A DNA stretch of 64,000 bases from Sporocytophaga myxococcoides DSM 11118 (GCF_000426725.1 NZ_KE384560.1:1200960-1264959), one strand, 5' to 3'; shown: positions 34,411-44,305, counted from the first letter of the stretch. Numbers and translations are program-made. The notes: generated by a model not told the origin, from the letters alone.

Positions 34411-35700
34411 ATGATGACTAAAAGCCACATAAATAAAGGAGCTAAAAATACATACTGGGGAAGTATTGCAGAGGGCATTGTTTCACTTTGGACAGGTATC
34501 CTGTTAACATTGAAACATTTATTTCAGGCCCTGAAATTTAAAAGAGAACCTATAGGAGTTGAGAATAAAGATTATTTCTCCTTTGATAAAGGAATTGTTA
34601 CGCTTCAATATCCGCATGAGGCCATTCCGGTTCCGGATAATGGCAGATATCGTCTACATAATGAAATAGATGATTGTATCGTCTGTGACCTTTGTGCAAA
34701 GATTTGTCCTGTAAATTGCATAGAGATAGATGCAATAAAATCGACAGAGGAAATAGGCAAAACCTCTGATGGTTCTACTAAAAGGATTTACGCCGGCACC
34801 TTTGATATTGATATGGCCAAATGTTGCTACTGTGGTTTGTGTACTACAGTGTGCCCTACAGAATGCCTTACAATGACTAAAACTTACGATTACAGTGAGT
34901 TTGATATCAGAAATATGGTTTACCATTTCACCAATCTAACACCTGATCAGGCGGAAGAAAAGAAAAAACTTTACGAAGAAAAGCAAAAGGAAAAAGTTAA
35001 ACCAAAGCCTCAGGAGGCAGCAAAGCCTTCTGCTACTGAGAATGCATCAGATGCAGGAGAAAAATCAAGTTCTCCTAAACCTGCATTTAAACCTACTATA
35101 AAACCACCAGTTTCGACACCTAAGCCTGCAGAGGAAAGCATTGTGAAACCAGAGGACAAGACTGGAACTTCTGAATCAGGAGAAGTGAAGCCGGAGGAAA
35201 AGAAAGCTGCGAAACCAGTATTTAAGCCAGTAATAAAAGTTCCAGCTTCAACACCTAAACCTTCAGAGGAAGGTGACAAGAAACCAGAAGCCAAAGCTGA
35301 AACCTCAGAATCAGGAGAAATAAAGTCAGAAGAAAAGAAAGCTCCAAAGCCAGTGTTTAAGCCGGTAATAAAAGCACCGGGCTCAACTCCAAAACCTTCC
35401 GAGGAAAACAGCGAAAAGCCAGAAAACAAGATAGAGGCTTCAGAAACAGAAGAAGTGAAGGCGGAAGATAAGAAAGCTCTGAAGCCGGTCTTTAAACCGG
35501 TTATTAAACCTCCTGTTCCCAAAGCTCCTCAAACCGGGGAAACACAAGGTGAGCAAGAGAATAAGCAAAATACTGCTGAAGAAAAGAAAGAAGGTTCAGA
35601 TGAATCCAAATCCGAGGAAGTTAAGAAACCGGTCAAGCCGATATTTAAACCTGTAATTAAGCCAAAACCTAAGCAGGAAGGAGAGCAAGGTGATCAATAA
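34411..35700 (+). CDS. nuoI: NADH-quinone oxidoreductase subunit I with long repetitive tail
   Basis: Iron-sulphur subunit carrying two ferredoxin-type 4Fe-4S clusters. The core (about 1-175) has both CxxCxxCxxxC sets, CIVCDLCAKICPVNC and CCYCGLCTTVCPTEC. A Lys/Pro/Glu-rich tail (about 185-429) follows, five copies of KPxFKPxIK at residues 223, 268, 313, 358 and 409; the first four are exactly 135 nt apart. NuoI is normally 150-200 aa, so this doubles its length. A strong GGAGGA at 34400-34405, 5 nt before the ATG, supports the start. The tail is probably disordered. It runs into nuoJ with an 11-bp overlap. Confidence 0.95.
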   Translation: MMTKSHINKGAKNTYWGSIAEGIVSLWTGILLTLKHLFQALKFKREPIGVENKDYFSFDKGIVTLQYPHEAIPVPDNGRYRLHNEIDDCIVCDLCAKICPVNCIEIDAIKSTEEIGKTSDGSTKRIYAGTFDIDMAKCCYCGLCTTVCPTECLTMTKTYDYSEFDIRNMVYHFTNLTPDQAEEKKKLYEEKQKEKVKPKPQEAAKPSATENASDAGEKSSSPKPAFKPTIKPPVSTPKPAEESIVKPEDKTGTSESGEVKPEEKKAAKPVFKPVIKVPASTPKPSEEGDKKPEAKAETSESGEIKSEEKKAPKPVFKPVIKAPGSTPKPSEENSEKPENKIEASETEEVKAEDKKALKPVFKPVIKPPVPKAPQTGETQGEQENKQNTAEEKKEGSDESKSEEVKKPVKPIFKPVIKPKPKQEGEQGDQ

Positions 35701-36214
35701 TCCTGAAATTTACTTTTTCTATTTCTTTGCCAGTATAATCGTGGGCTCAGCTTTGTTTTTACTTATTACAAAAAATGTAGTTTACTCTGCCTTTGCCTTA
35801 CTGAGTACTTTGTTGGGAGTTGCCGGATTATTTGTACTGGCATCTGCCGACTTTCTGGGTATCATGCAAATCGTCATCTACATAGGCGGAGTGTTATTGC
35901 TTTTTATGTTTGCGATCATGTTTGCAAATAAACTTACAGGCCATCATTATATCATTACAGAGCATAAAAACCTTCTTTCTGGAATTATCCTTGGCATTGT
36001 GGTTTTTATTATTTTTGCCACAGCTATTTTAAATGCAGGGTATAAAGAGCATCTTTCATATTATCCGAATAAAAGCACAATTTCAGGTATAGGTATTGAG
36101 CTTATGACAGCATATGTCTTACCATTTGAATTTGCAGGAGTGTTTCTTTTCGTAGCATTGATTGGGGCTTCCATTGTAGCGGGGTATTTAATAAAAGACA
36201 AAATTAAAAAATGA
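35690..36214 (+). CDS. nuoJ: NADH-quinone oxidoreductase subunit J
   Basis: Proton-translocating membrane-arm subunit, 174 aa with five predicted membrane helices. Motifs SALLSTLLGVAGLFVL-like and IMQIVIYIGGVLLLFMFAIM (about 63-82) are characteristic. It starts with GTG at 35690, decided by AAGGAG at 35678-35683 with a 6-nt spacer; the start lies inside the nuoI tail, and the 3' end overlaps nuoK by 4 bp. Confidence 0.94.
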   Translation: MINNPEIYFFYFFASIIVGSALFLLITKNVVYSAFALLSTLLGVAGLFVLASADFLGIMQIVIYIGGVLLLFMFAIMFANKLTGHHYIITEHKNLLSGIILGIVVFIIFATAILNAGYKEHLSYYPNKSTISGIGIELMTAYVLPFEFAGVFLFVALIGASIVAGYLIKDKIKK

Positions 36215-36513
36215 TTCCATCAACTCCTTTTCTGATAATTGCAGCTTTCCTTTTTTCTATAGGTATCATAATACTTATAATAAAAAGAAATGCAATTGCA
36301 GCATTGATGGGAATAGAGTTGATGCTCAATGCGGTGAACATCAATCTTGTCGTTTTTAGCAATCTGAACAAACAGATGGACGGACAAATGTTCGTAATTT
36401 TTGTGATAGTGGTTGCTGTGGCGGAAGCTGCTGTGGGATTAGCTTTGTTACTTCAGGTGTATAAAAGTTATAAAACTTCAGACCTGGATAAAATTACTAA
36501 ATTAAAAGGCTAG
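36211..36513 (+). CDS. nuoK: NADH-quinone oxidoreductase subunit K
   Basis: Homologue of the MrpC antiporter subunit, 100 aa with three helices. Conserved Glu residues are seen in AALMGIELMLNAVNINLV and VAEAAVGLALLL. ATGA overlap with nuoJ and 7 bp to nuoL mean translational coupling. Confidence 0.96.
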   Translation: MIPSTPFLIIAAFLFSIGIIILIIKRNAIAALMGIELMLNAVNINLVVFSNLNKQMDGQMFVIFVIVVAVAEAAVGLALLLQVYKSYKTSDLDKITKLKG

Positions 36514-36520
36514 GTCAGAC

Positions 36521-38575
36521 ATGAATTCATATTTAATAACAGACCTTGACAACCTCGTATATTTCTCCCTGATTGCGGCATTGTTACCGCTAAGCGCTTT
36601 TTTTATTCTGTTTTTTTTCGGGAAAAAATTGCCACGCAAAGGTGACTGGCTTGCTACATTATTGATAGGTTTTTCTTTTATTCTCTCATTACTTATTTTC
36701 TTTTCTGTGTGGGAGGGAAGGGCAGGTTCCATGAACTTCAAATGGATATCTCTGTCCGGTATTTCTGAAAATGCATTTTCTATATCTGTGAGCATTGATA
36801 AGTTATCAAGCTTTATGATATTGACGGTTTGTCTCATTTCATTGTTGGTGCACTTATACTCAATGGAGTATATGAAGGGGAAATTGAATTATACCCGATA
36901 CTTTCCTTATCTGTCGATATTTACATTTGCAATGCTTGGCCTGGTTATCTCAGATAATCTTCTGATTACTTTTATGTTCTGGGAATTGGTTGGCTTTACA
37001 TCTTATTTATTGATTGGCTTCTGGTTTACTAAAGAAGAGGCTGTTAAAGCAAGTAAAAAAGCCTTTCTTTTCAACAGGATAGGAGATCTTGGCTTTTTAC
37101 TGGCTTTAATGATTATATGGTCATTTGCTGGTACTTTTGAGTTCCAATACCTGGGTGATAGTTTTGAAGATCAAAGTATATGGTTTACCATTGCAGGATT
37201 AGGTTTGGTGCTTGCATGTATAGGTAAGTCAGCTCAATTCCCTTTGTATGTTTGGCTTCCGGATGCAATGGAAGGGCCGACTCCAGTGTCAGCATTAATT
37301 CACGCAGCTACAATGGTTGCAGCTGGTATATTCCTTCTTGCAAAGGTATTCTTCCTCTTAAGTGAAGATGTGCTTACAACAATAGCGACAATAGGATCCA
37401 CTACTATGTTAATGAGCGCTCTCCCTGCTTTGTTTCAGAATGATATTAAAAAAGTACTTGCTTATTCTACAATTTCTCAATTAGGATATATGTTTGTTGG
37501 GATAGGGGCAGGAGTGCCAGAGGCTGCTTTATTCCATTTATTTACCCATGCTTTTTTTAAAGCAGGTTTGTTTCTTTCTGCCGGTGCAGTTATTCACTAT
37601 ATGCATGATATAAAACATATATTGTTTCATGAAGGTGTTTATAATGATTTTGACGCACAGGATATGAGACTTATGGGTGGGTTAAGGAATAAATTACCAC
37701 TTGTATTCATTGTTTTTATAGTATGTTCTTCATCTTTGGTCGGATTGCCATTGTTATCAGGTTTTCTTTCAAAAGAAGCAATTATTGGAGCGGCGTTTAA
37801 CTGGGCTGATTCATACAGTAATGCCAATAATAGCCTTGTTTATTATCTGATTCCATTATCTTGTTTGGTAACCGCATTTTTCACTGCTCTTTACATGATA
37901 AGACAGCTTATTATGGTTTTTTTCGGGGATTTCAGACTTGAGAACCTCATACCATATCTAAGTGCAAAGCATGAGCATCACCATCAATCACTTTTGATTT
38001 CATTGCCTTTGGTAGTACTTTGTTTGTTATCCTTTGCACTACCATATTCTTTAAATCCATTTTCACCTCAATCCAGCTGGTTCTTAAAGGAATTTAACCA
38101 AATATTTGAAAGTAATCTTGAGTTTGCCCATTGGGTAACATACACTACTGTATTATTGGCTTTGGCCGGAATTCTGCTGGGTATATTTATATATAGAAAT
38201 AAAGTTTATATATCGGATAAAGTAGAAAAATCAGATGTAACGGAATTGTTCGGGCAAAACTGGTACCTTGAAAAATTCTATTATAAGGCAATGGTTGTAC
38301 CTGGCTTTCGATTGGCCTTTTATACAACCAAAATTGATTATCTGATTGACAGATTATTGGAAGGCGCAGCTATCACATATGTAGTACTAAGTCATATTAT
38401 GGCATGGTTTGATAAAAACATTATTGATGGCCTTATTAGGTTGATGGCAAACCTTGCAGCCTTTATTTCGGGATTTTTCAGGAATTTACAATCCGGAAAA
38501 GTTCAACAGTACTTTGTGTATACGCTTGCTACAGTAATGATATTAATTTATATCTTTTTCAATTGGACGAAATAG
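36521..38575 (+). CDS. nuoL: NADH-quinone oxidoreductase subunit L
   Basis: Antiporter-like proton-pumping subunit at the distal end of complex I, 684 aa. About fifteen to sixteen helices. Key features: MFWELVGFTSYLLIGFW with the conserved Glu, QFPLYVWLPDAMEGPTPVSALIHAATMVAAG (read in part), KKVLAYSTISQLGYMFVG and the lateral amphipathic helix before the final membrane segment (about 595-640). Length suits NuoL with its long C-terminal lateral helix. Confidence 0.97.
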   Translation: MNSYLITDLDNLVYFSLIAALLPLSAFFILFFFGKKLPRKGDWLATLLIGFSFILSLLIFFSVWEGRAGSMNFKWISLSGISENAFSISVSIDKLSSFMILTVCLISLLVHLYSMEYMKGKLNYTRYFPYLSIFTFAMLGLVISDNLLITFMFWELVGFTSYLLIGFWFTKEEAVKASKKAFLFNRIGDLGFLLALMIIWSFAGTFEFQYLGDSFEDQSIWFTIAGLGLVLACIGKSAQFPLYVWLPDAMEGPTPVSALIHAATMVAAGIFLLAKVFFLLSEDVLTTIATIGSTTMLMSALPALFQNDIKKVLAYSTISQLGYMFVGIGAGVPEAALFHLFTHAFFKAGLFLSAGAVIHYMHDIKHILFHEGVYNDFDAQDMRLMGGLRNKLPLVFIVFIVCSSSLVGLPLLSGFLSKEAIIGAAFNWADSYSNANNSLVYYLIPLSCLVTAFFTALYMIRQLIMVFFGDFRLENLIPYLSAKHEHHHQSLLISLPLVVLCLLSFALPYSLNPFSPQSSWFLKEFNQIFESNLEFAHWVTYTTVLLALAGILLGIFIYRNKVYISDKVEKSDVTELFGQNWYLEKFYYKAMVVPGFRLAFYTTKIDYLIDRLLEGAAITYVVLSHIMAWFDKNIIDGLIRLMANLAAFISGFFRNLQSGKVQQYFVYTLATVMILIYIFFNWTK

Positions 38576-38627
38576 CAGGCTATGAATAATGAATTAAAAT
38601 ATTTGCTGAAATAATTTATTACCCATC

Positions 38628-40382
38628 GTGACTGAAAAAGTGTTAAGTATACTGATATTTTTACCTCTTGTAGGTTTAATCCCTTTACTGGTACTGCCGA
38701 AAAGCAAATCCGGTATTTATAAATACATTAACCTGGCGGTATGTTTATTACAAATCGTACTGGCGACTTTTGTTTTTTGTATTTACTCAAAACCAGGCCT
38801 TGTAACAGATCCTATCTATGGCTTGTTTAAACTGACTGAGCGACTTAACTGGATTACCATAGACCTTGGAAATGTAGGACGCCTTTCAATAAATTATTTC
38901 ATTGGTCTAGATGGATTAAATGTTACGATGGTATTATTGTCTGCTATTGTAATGCTTATTGCAGCAATATCTTCCTGGTCAGTAGAAAAGCATCTTAAGG
39001 GATATTATGCACTTCTCCTTATTCTGAACACATCAGTTTTAGGTTGCTTTCTTTCTCTTGACCTGTTTTTGTTCTTTCTGTTTTTTGAATTTATGCTTCT
39101 TCCGATGTATTTCCTTATTGGAATATGGGGAGGGCCGAGGAGAGAATATGCTTCAATAAAGTTTTTCTTATATACACTTGCAGGTTCGTTATTGATCCTG
39201 GCTGTAATTATCGGATTATATTTTTCTGTTGCAGATCCAGTGGAAACCTCTGTCAGATTAGGATTGGCAGAAAACATAGAAGCCGTTACTGTAAATGATG
39301 TTTCGAATGTACAAGGCATGCTTCAAAGCAAGCAGATTCCAAAAAGAGCAGTCGTGCATTCATTTAATATACCGGATATGACCAATCCTAAAAATTTTAT
39401 TCCGGGATCTGTCTTTCACGTATTTACTAAAATCAACTTTATGGGGCTGCCAATTCGTATGGCAGCATTCCTCGCATTGTTATTAGGATTTTTGATTAAA
39501 CTACCGGCTGTTCCCTTTCATACATGGTTGCCGGATGCTCACGTAGAAGCTCCGACTCCTGTATCAGTTATTCTGGCCGGTATTCTGCTAAAAATAGGAG
39601 GATATGGTCTGATACGAACTGTATTGCCGGTATTTCCTGAAGGATTAGTTTATTTCGGTTGGCTCATTTCATTTCTGGCAGTATTGTCTATAGTTTATGC
39701 AGCAATGAATGCATTGGGAATGAAAGATCTGAAGAAAATGATCGCATATTCATCTGTATCGCATATGGGCTTTGTTCTGCTCGGTATTGCCAGTGGTACA
39801 CCTGAAGGTATCAATGGTGCGATTTTTCAGATGTTCAGTCACGGGATTTTATCAAGCGGGTTGTTTCTTGCTGCAGGGGTACTTTACGACAGGACACATG
39901 ACAGAGGAATTGAAAATTACAGAGGACTTGCCTCTAAAATGCCCGTTTATACAATCGCAGTAACAATACTATTTTTCGCATCTCTTGGATTACCTGTGTT
40001 TTCAGGTTTCATAGGAGAATTGTTTTCATTGTTGGGAGCATTTCATTCTTCAACCACTAATGGCCTTGTTCCATATTGGATGTCAATAACAGCAGTTCTT
40101 GGTATTCTGATCGGAGCAACCTATTTCTTATGGACTTTACAAAGAATGTTCTTTGGAAAATTCTGGATTTCAAAAAATATTACATACAATAATAAATTTA
40201 ATGATCTGGATTCAAGAGAAATGATCATGCTTGTACCATTGATTGTAATTACTCTGGTACTTGGTGTTTTTCCTGGGATTCTTCTTGAACCCGTTTCTGA
40301 TTCAGTAGAGGTTCTAATAGGACAGATTTTCAGCTCAGGGCTGGATCATCTGAAAACTATGCAAAATTTCAGGTCTCTGTAA
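38628..40382 (+). CDS. nuoM: NADH-quinone oxidoreductase subunit M
   Basis: Antiporter-like subunit, 584 aa, starting with GTG at 38628. Core motifs FFFEFMLLPMYFLIGIWGG, KLPAVPFHTWLPDAHVEAPTPVSV-type block and KKMIAYSSVSHMGFVLLG are present. A hydrophilic insertion of about 70 residues (about 200-270) sits between two helices; comparable insertions occur in other Bacteroidota NuoM, so it is not odd within the phylum. Confidence 0.97.
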   Translation: MTEKVLSILIFLPLVGLIPLLVLPKSKSGIYKYINLAVCLLQIVLATFVFCIYSKPGLVTDPIYGLFKLTERLNWITIDLGNVGRLSINYFIGLDGLNVTMVLLSAIVMLIAAISSWSVEKHLKGYYALLLILNTSVLGCFLSLDLFLFFLFFEFMLLPMYFLIGIWGGPRREYASIKFFLYTLAGSLLILAVIIGLYFSVADPVETSVRLGLAENIEAVTVNDVSNVQGMLQSKQIPKRAVVHSFNIPDMTNPKNFIPGSVFHVFTKINFMGLPIRMAAFLALLLGFLIKLPAVPFHTWLPDAHVEAPTPVSVILAGILLKIGGYGLIRTVLPVFPEGLVYFGWLISFLAVLSIVYAAMNALGMKDLKKMIAYSSVSHMGFVLLGIASGTPEGINGAIFQMFSHGILSSGLFLAAGVLYDRTHDRGIENYRGLASKMPVYTIAVTILFFASLGLPVFSGFIGELFSLLGAFHSSTTNGLVPYWMSITAVLGILIGATYFLWTLQRMFFGKFWISKNITYNNKFNDLDSREMIMLVPLIVITLVLGVFPGILLEPVSDSVEVLIGQIFSSGLDHLKTMQNFRSL

Positions 40383-40473
40383 TACTAGAAAAATACAAAA
40401 TTTAACAAATGGAAAATGGCGATTTGTGTATTAAATAAGTTGTCGGTTTTTCAGATAAACAAATACTAAAATA

Positions 40474-41967
40474 ATGAAAGAACAACTCTTTCATATTCTG
40501 CAAAGTACCGGATTTATAGGGCCGGAATTATTTCTGGTTTCCCTGTTTGTATTACTATTAATTATCCAGATTATATATCCCAAAACAGGACAAACTGTTT
40601 TTGCCGGTATGAGTTCGTTGGGTTTTGTAATATATTTAAAACTTGTTCTGGATCAGCTGCTATTAGTGCAATTGGAGGGTTCGAGAGAGATTTATTATGA
40701 AATGCTTTCATTAGATAAATGGTCTCTGTTTTTTAAATTCCTTTTTGCAATAGCTGGATTAATTACCTCCTTTTTCTCAATAGTTTCGCTGGATACAAAG
40801 AAGATGGAATCTGGAACAGGAGAATATAATTCATTTATAGTAATACTTATTGCAGGCCTTTCATTTCTTGTAATGGCAGATAATTTCCTGATTATTTATC
40901 TTGCAATAGAGCTTATTTCAATATCCTCTTTTGTACTTACCTTTTATGGTAAAAAGGAAAAGAGTGCTGAAGCGGGTTTTAAGTATTTTATCTTTGGTGC
41001 ATTCTCTTCAGCATTAATGCTTTATGGAATTTCTCTTGTTTATGGACTTACAGGGTCTTTGATATTTACTGATTCAATATTTATAGAGGGAGTTAGAAAA
41101 GCACAGGAATTTCCACTGTTTCTTGGATTTATATTAATCCTTTCCGGCTTCCTTTTTAAAATCGCATCAGTGCCATTCCATGAGTGGACCCCGGATGTAT
41201 ATGAGGCCGCTCCTTATCCGGTGGCAGCTTTATTTTCTATTGCCCCAAAAGCAGGAGCAATGGCTGTTCTCTTTAAATTTTCATATACATTTTTTAAAAT
41301 TTCGCCTTTCCATTACAATTGGAAAGTAATGATAGCAGCATTTGCCATTCTAAGTCTTACAGTTGGAAATTTTGCTGCTTTATTTCAAAAAAATGCAAAG
41401 AGGATGCTAGCCTATTCCTCAATTGCACATACAGGATTTATACTTTTAGGTTTATTTGCATTAAACCAGTTGGCAGTGAAAGCATTAATGTTTTATCTGT
41501 TAATTCTATTACTTATGAACTTCGCCGCTTTTTTATTGGTTGAAAAATTAGCAGGATATACCGGATCAGATGACATATCTGGTTTTAACGGAGCAGGAAG
41601 AAAATTACCATTTATCGGAACCTTAGCAGTAATTATAATGATATCATTGACAGGATTGCCACCTACTGCAGGATTTTATGCGAAATTCTTAGTTTTTTCA
41701 GCCCTTTGGGAAAGTTATCAATCATCCGGAATAACATTAAATCTTGTGATTTTGATGGCTGGTTTGCTCAATACTGTGCTGGCACTTTTTTATTATTTGC
41801 GAATACCATATTACCTGTATTTCCGCAAAGCAGAAAATAATAACCTTATACTTACATCGACCATTTCTGCATCTGATATTTTCGTATCTTTATTATCGAT
41901 TCCATTGCTGGTTTTATTCTTCAAACCGAACTGGTTAATTAATCTAGTAGAAACGTTTTTGAATTGA
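40474..41967 (+). CDS. nuoN: NADH-quinone oxidoreductase subunit N
   Basis: Third antiporter-like subunit, 497 aa with about fourteen helices. Motifs: YLAIELISISSFVLTFYGKKEKSAEAGFKYFIFGAFSSALMLYG-type block (read in part), FKIASVPFHEWTPDVYEAAPYPVAAL, KRMLAYSSIAHTGFILLG and the SLTGLPPTAGFYAKF loop. It closes the nuoHIJKLMN cluster; purF begins 30 bp later without a terminator between. Confidence 0.96.
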   Translation: MKEQLFHILQSTGFIGPELFLVSLFVLLLIIQIIYPKTGQTVFAGMSSLGFVIYLKLVLDQLLLVQLEGSREIYYEMLSLDKWSLFFKFLFAIAGLITSFFSIVSLDTKKMESGTGEYNSFIVILIAGLSFLVMADNFLIIYLAIELISISSFVLTFYGKKEKSAEAGFKYFIFGAFSSALMLYGISLVYGLTGSLIFTDSIFIEGVRKAQEFPLFLGFILILSGFLFKIASVPFHEWTPDVYEAAPYPVAALFSIAPKAGAMAVLFKFSYTFFKISPFHYNWKVMIAAFAILSLTVGNFAALFQKNAKRMLAYSSIAHTGFILLGLFALNQLAVKALMFYLLILLLMNFAAFLLVEKLAGYTGSDDISGFNGAGRKLPFIGTLAVIIMISLTGLPPTAGFYAKFLVFSALWESYQSSGITLNLVILMAGLLNTVLALFYYLRIPYYLYFRKAENNNLILTSTISASDIFVSLLSIPLLVLFFKPNWLINLVETFLN

Positions 41968-41997
41968 TCTAATACAGGCAGCTTACTAAGCTATTAT

Positions 41998-43890
41998 ATG
42001 AGTGACGCAATAAAACACGAATGCGGTATCGCTTTAATCAGGTTACGTAAACCTTTTTCTTATTACATAGAAAAATACGGAACCCCGATGTACGGCATCA
42101 ATAAGCTGTACCTCCTGATGGAAAAACAGCACAACAGAGGCCAGGATGGAGCCGGCGTTGCAGCTGTAAAAATAGGTGTTCCTGAAGGAAAAAGGTACAT
42201 CAGCCGTTACAGGTCTGTTGATCCTCAACCTATATCTGTGATTTTTAATAAAATCAACAGAAAATTCAGAAAAGCTCTAAGAGATAATAAAGATAAATAC
42301 CTGGATGCAGATTGGATTCTTGAAAATACTGCATTTGCCGGTGAAGTTTTAATGGGGCATCTCCGTTATGGAACTCACGGAAGCAATGAAATTGAAAACT
42401 GCCATCCGTTCCTAAGGCAAAGTAACTGGAGAAGCCGTAACCTGGTAGTGGCAGGAAACTTCAATATGACCAATGTGGATGAGCTTTTCAATAAACTCGT
42501 TGAACTTGGCCAACATCCTAAAGAAAAAAATGATACAGTTACAGTTCTTGAAAAAATAGGACACTTCCTTGATGAAGAAAATCAACTGTTATTCAATAAA
42601 TTTAAAAACCAGCATAGCAATCACGAAATTTCCTCTTTAATTGAAGATGAACTTGACCTTCAAAGAGTTCTGATGCGTTCTTGCAAAGATTTTGATGGCG
42701 GATATGCAATGGCTGGAATGACAGGCTATGGCGCTTCTTTTGTTGCAAGAGACCCTGCCGGTATCAGACCTGCTTATTACTATGCTGATGATGAAGTGGT
42801 TGTTGTAGCATCAGAAAAGCCTGCTATTAAAATTGCTTTCAATATCAACTATGATCAGATAAAAGAAATTGAGCCAGGTCATGCTCTTATAATAGAGAAA
42901 AATGGTGACTATGCTCAAAAACAGTTTATAGATCAGTTAGAGAAAAAATCCTGCAGCTTTGAAAGAATATATTTCTCCAGAGGCTCTGATCCTGAAATTT
43001 ATCAGGAAAGAAAAATGCTGGGTAAATTACTCGTACCTCAGGTCCTTGAAGCTGTTAATTTTGATTTAGAGAATACAGTATTTTCTTATATTCCTAATAC
43101 AGCTGAAACAGCCTTTTTGGGTATGATGGAAGGTATAGAGGATTATCTGACTCAGTACAGAAAAAAGGTAATTCTTGAAGGCAAGCCAAATGGGGTTGAT
43201 CCTGAAAAAGTATTGTCTTTAAAACCAAGAGTTGAAAAGCTTGTAATAAAAGATGCCAAACAAAGATCATTCATTGTTGCAGACAGTGAGCGAGATAAGT
43301 TCGTAACAAACCTTTATGATACTACTTATGATGTAATCAAAAAAGGTAAAGATACCATTGTCATCATTGATGATTCAATTGTTCGCGGAACTACTCTTGA
43401 AAGAAGCATTATTCAGATGCTTGATAAGCTTGGACCTAAAAAGATTGTAATAGTTTCTTCATCACCTCAGATAAGGTTCCCTGACTGCTACGGAATAGAT
43501 ATGTCCAAGATGAAAGAGTTCGTTGCTTTCCGCGCTGTGCTTGAATTGTTAAAAGAATCGGGAAGAGAATTTCATCTGGAAGATGTATATGAACAATGTA
43601 AAGGAGCTATCCAGACTTTAAGTGGAAATATGGAAAATCATGTGAAGAATCTTTACGCTCAGTTTTCATATGATGAAATCTCTCAAAAAGTATCTGAGAT
43701 CGTAACTCCTAAAAACTGTAAAGCAAAGGTTCAGGTCGTATTTCAGACAATAGATAACCTTCATAAAGCCTGTCCGAAGCATATCGGTGACTGGTATTTC
43801 ACCGGTGACTATGCAACTCCTGGCGGAAACAGAGTAGCTAATAAAGCCTACATGTTCTTTATGGAAGGAAAAACTGTTAGAGCATATTAA
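41998..43890 (+). CDS. purF: Amidophosphoribosyltransferase (glutamine PRPP amidotransferase)
   Basis: First committed step of purine synthesis, 630 aa, the long Bacteroidota form. The Ntn-type glutaminase half starts at Cys9 (KHECGIALIRLR), so a short propeptide or unusual N-terminal processing is implied; QHNRGQDGAGVA and LRYGTHGSNEIEN follow. The transferase half carries the PRPP loop VIIDDSIVRGTT (about 454-465). A C-terminal extension of about 100 residues (about 530-630) is beyond the classical 500-residue enzyme. It follows nuoN closely but pathway-wise is unrelated. Confidence 0.9.
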   Translation: MSDAIKHECGIALIRLRKPFSYYIEKYGTPMYGINKLYLLMEKQHNRGQDGAGVAAVKIGVPEGKRYISRYRSVDPQPISVIFNKINRKFRKALRDNKDKYLDADWILENTAFAGEVLMGHLRYGTHGSNEIENCHPFLRQSNWRSRNLVVAGNFNMTNVDELFNKLVELGQHPKEKNDTVTVLEKIGHFLDEENQLLFNKFKNQHSNHEISSLIEDELDLQRVLMRSCKDFDGGYAMAGMTGYGASFVARDPAGIRPAYYYADDEVVVVASEKPAIKIAFNINYDQIKEIEPGHALIIEKNGDYAQKQFIDQLEKKSCSFERIYFSRGSDPEIYQERKMLGKLLVPQVLEAVNFDLENTVFSYIPNTAETAFLGMMEGIEDYLTQYRKKVILEGKPNGVDPEKVLSLKPRVEKLVIKDAKQRSFIVADSERDKFVTNLYDTTYDVIKKGKDTIVIIDDSIVRGTTLERSIIQMLDKLGPKKIVIVSSSPQIRFPDCYGIDMSKMKEFVAFRAVLELLKESGREFHLEDVYEQCKGAIQTLSGNMENHVKNLYAQFSYDEISQKVSEIVTPKNCKAKVQVVFQTIDNLHKACPKHIGDWYFTGDYATPGGNRVANKAYMFFMEGKTVRAY

Positions 43891-43920
43891 TAAATAAGAC
43901 TTTATATTATTGATAATAAA

Positions 43921-43947
43921 AAAAGAGCAGTTAAGTTGCTCTTTTTT
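43921..43947 (+). terminator. Rho-independent terminator after purF
   Basis: Stem AAAGAGCA/TGCTCTTT (43922-43929, 43937-43944) with 7-nt loop and T run to 43948. A/T symmetry means it may also act on the minus-strand IscA-type gene. Confidence 0.85.
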
Positions 43948-43978
43948 TATGTCTTTTTATTAAATTTTTTTTGATCAC

Positions 43979-44305
43979 TTAAACAGCGAAGCTCTCACCG
44001 CAGCCGCAGGTTCTGCTTGCATTAGGATTAATAAACTGGAAACCTTTTCCGTTTAATCCATCAGAAAAATCAAGAGTTGTACCCAAAAGGTAAAGAAGGC
44101 TTTTTTTGTCAACAAGAATTTTTATTCCTTTATCTTCAAAAACCTGATCTGCCGGGTTAATCTGATTATCAAACTTCAGATCATACATTAAACCTGAGCA
44201 ACCCCCACCATTAACAGCTACTCTGATATTGTAATCGTCTGTATAACCTTCTTTTTGTTTCAGGTCATAGACATGTTCTTTGGCTTTTTCTGTAATATTA
44301 ATCAT
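43979..44305 (-). CDS. HesB/IscA/ErpA-type iron-sulphur cluster carrier
   Basis: A-type Fe-S scaffold or carrier, 108 aa from the ATG at 44305; the longer frame to 44341 adds 12 residues not typical of the family. The three invariant cysteines are present: GGGCSGLMYDL and the C-terminal CGCGESF. Delivers clusters to apo-proteins, for example the many Fe-S subunits of complex I. Stand-alone on the minus strand, convergent with purF. Confidence 0.93.
   Translation of the reverse strand: MINITEKAKEHVYDLKQKEGYTDDYNIRVAVNGGGCSGLMYDLKFDNQINPADQVFEDKGIKILVDKKSLLYLLGTTLDFSDGLNGKGFQFINPNASRTCGCGESFAV

Noticed and set aside
35010-35522. Long minus-strand reading frame opposite the nuoI tail
   Set aside because: It mirrors the repetitive Lys/Pro codons of NuoI; its own composition (Gly/Phe/Ser) is an artefact of the antisense of that repeat.
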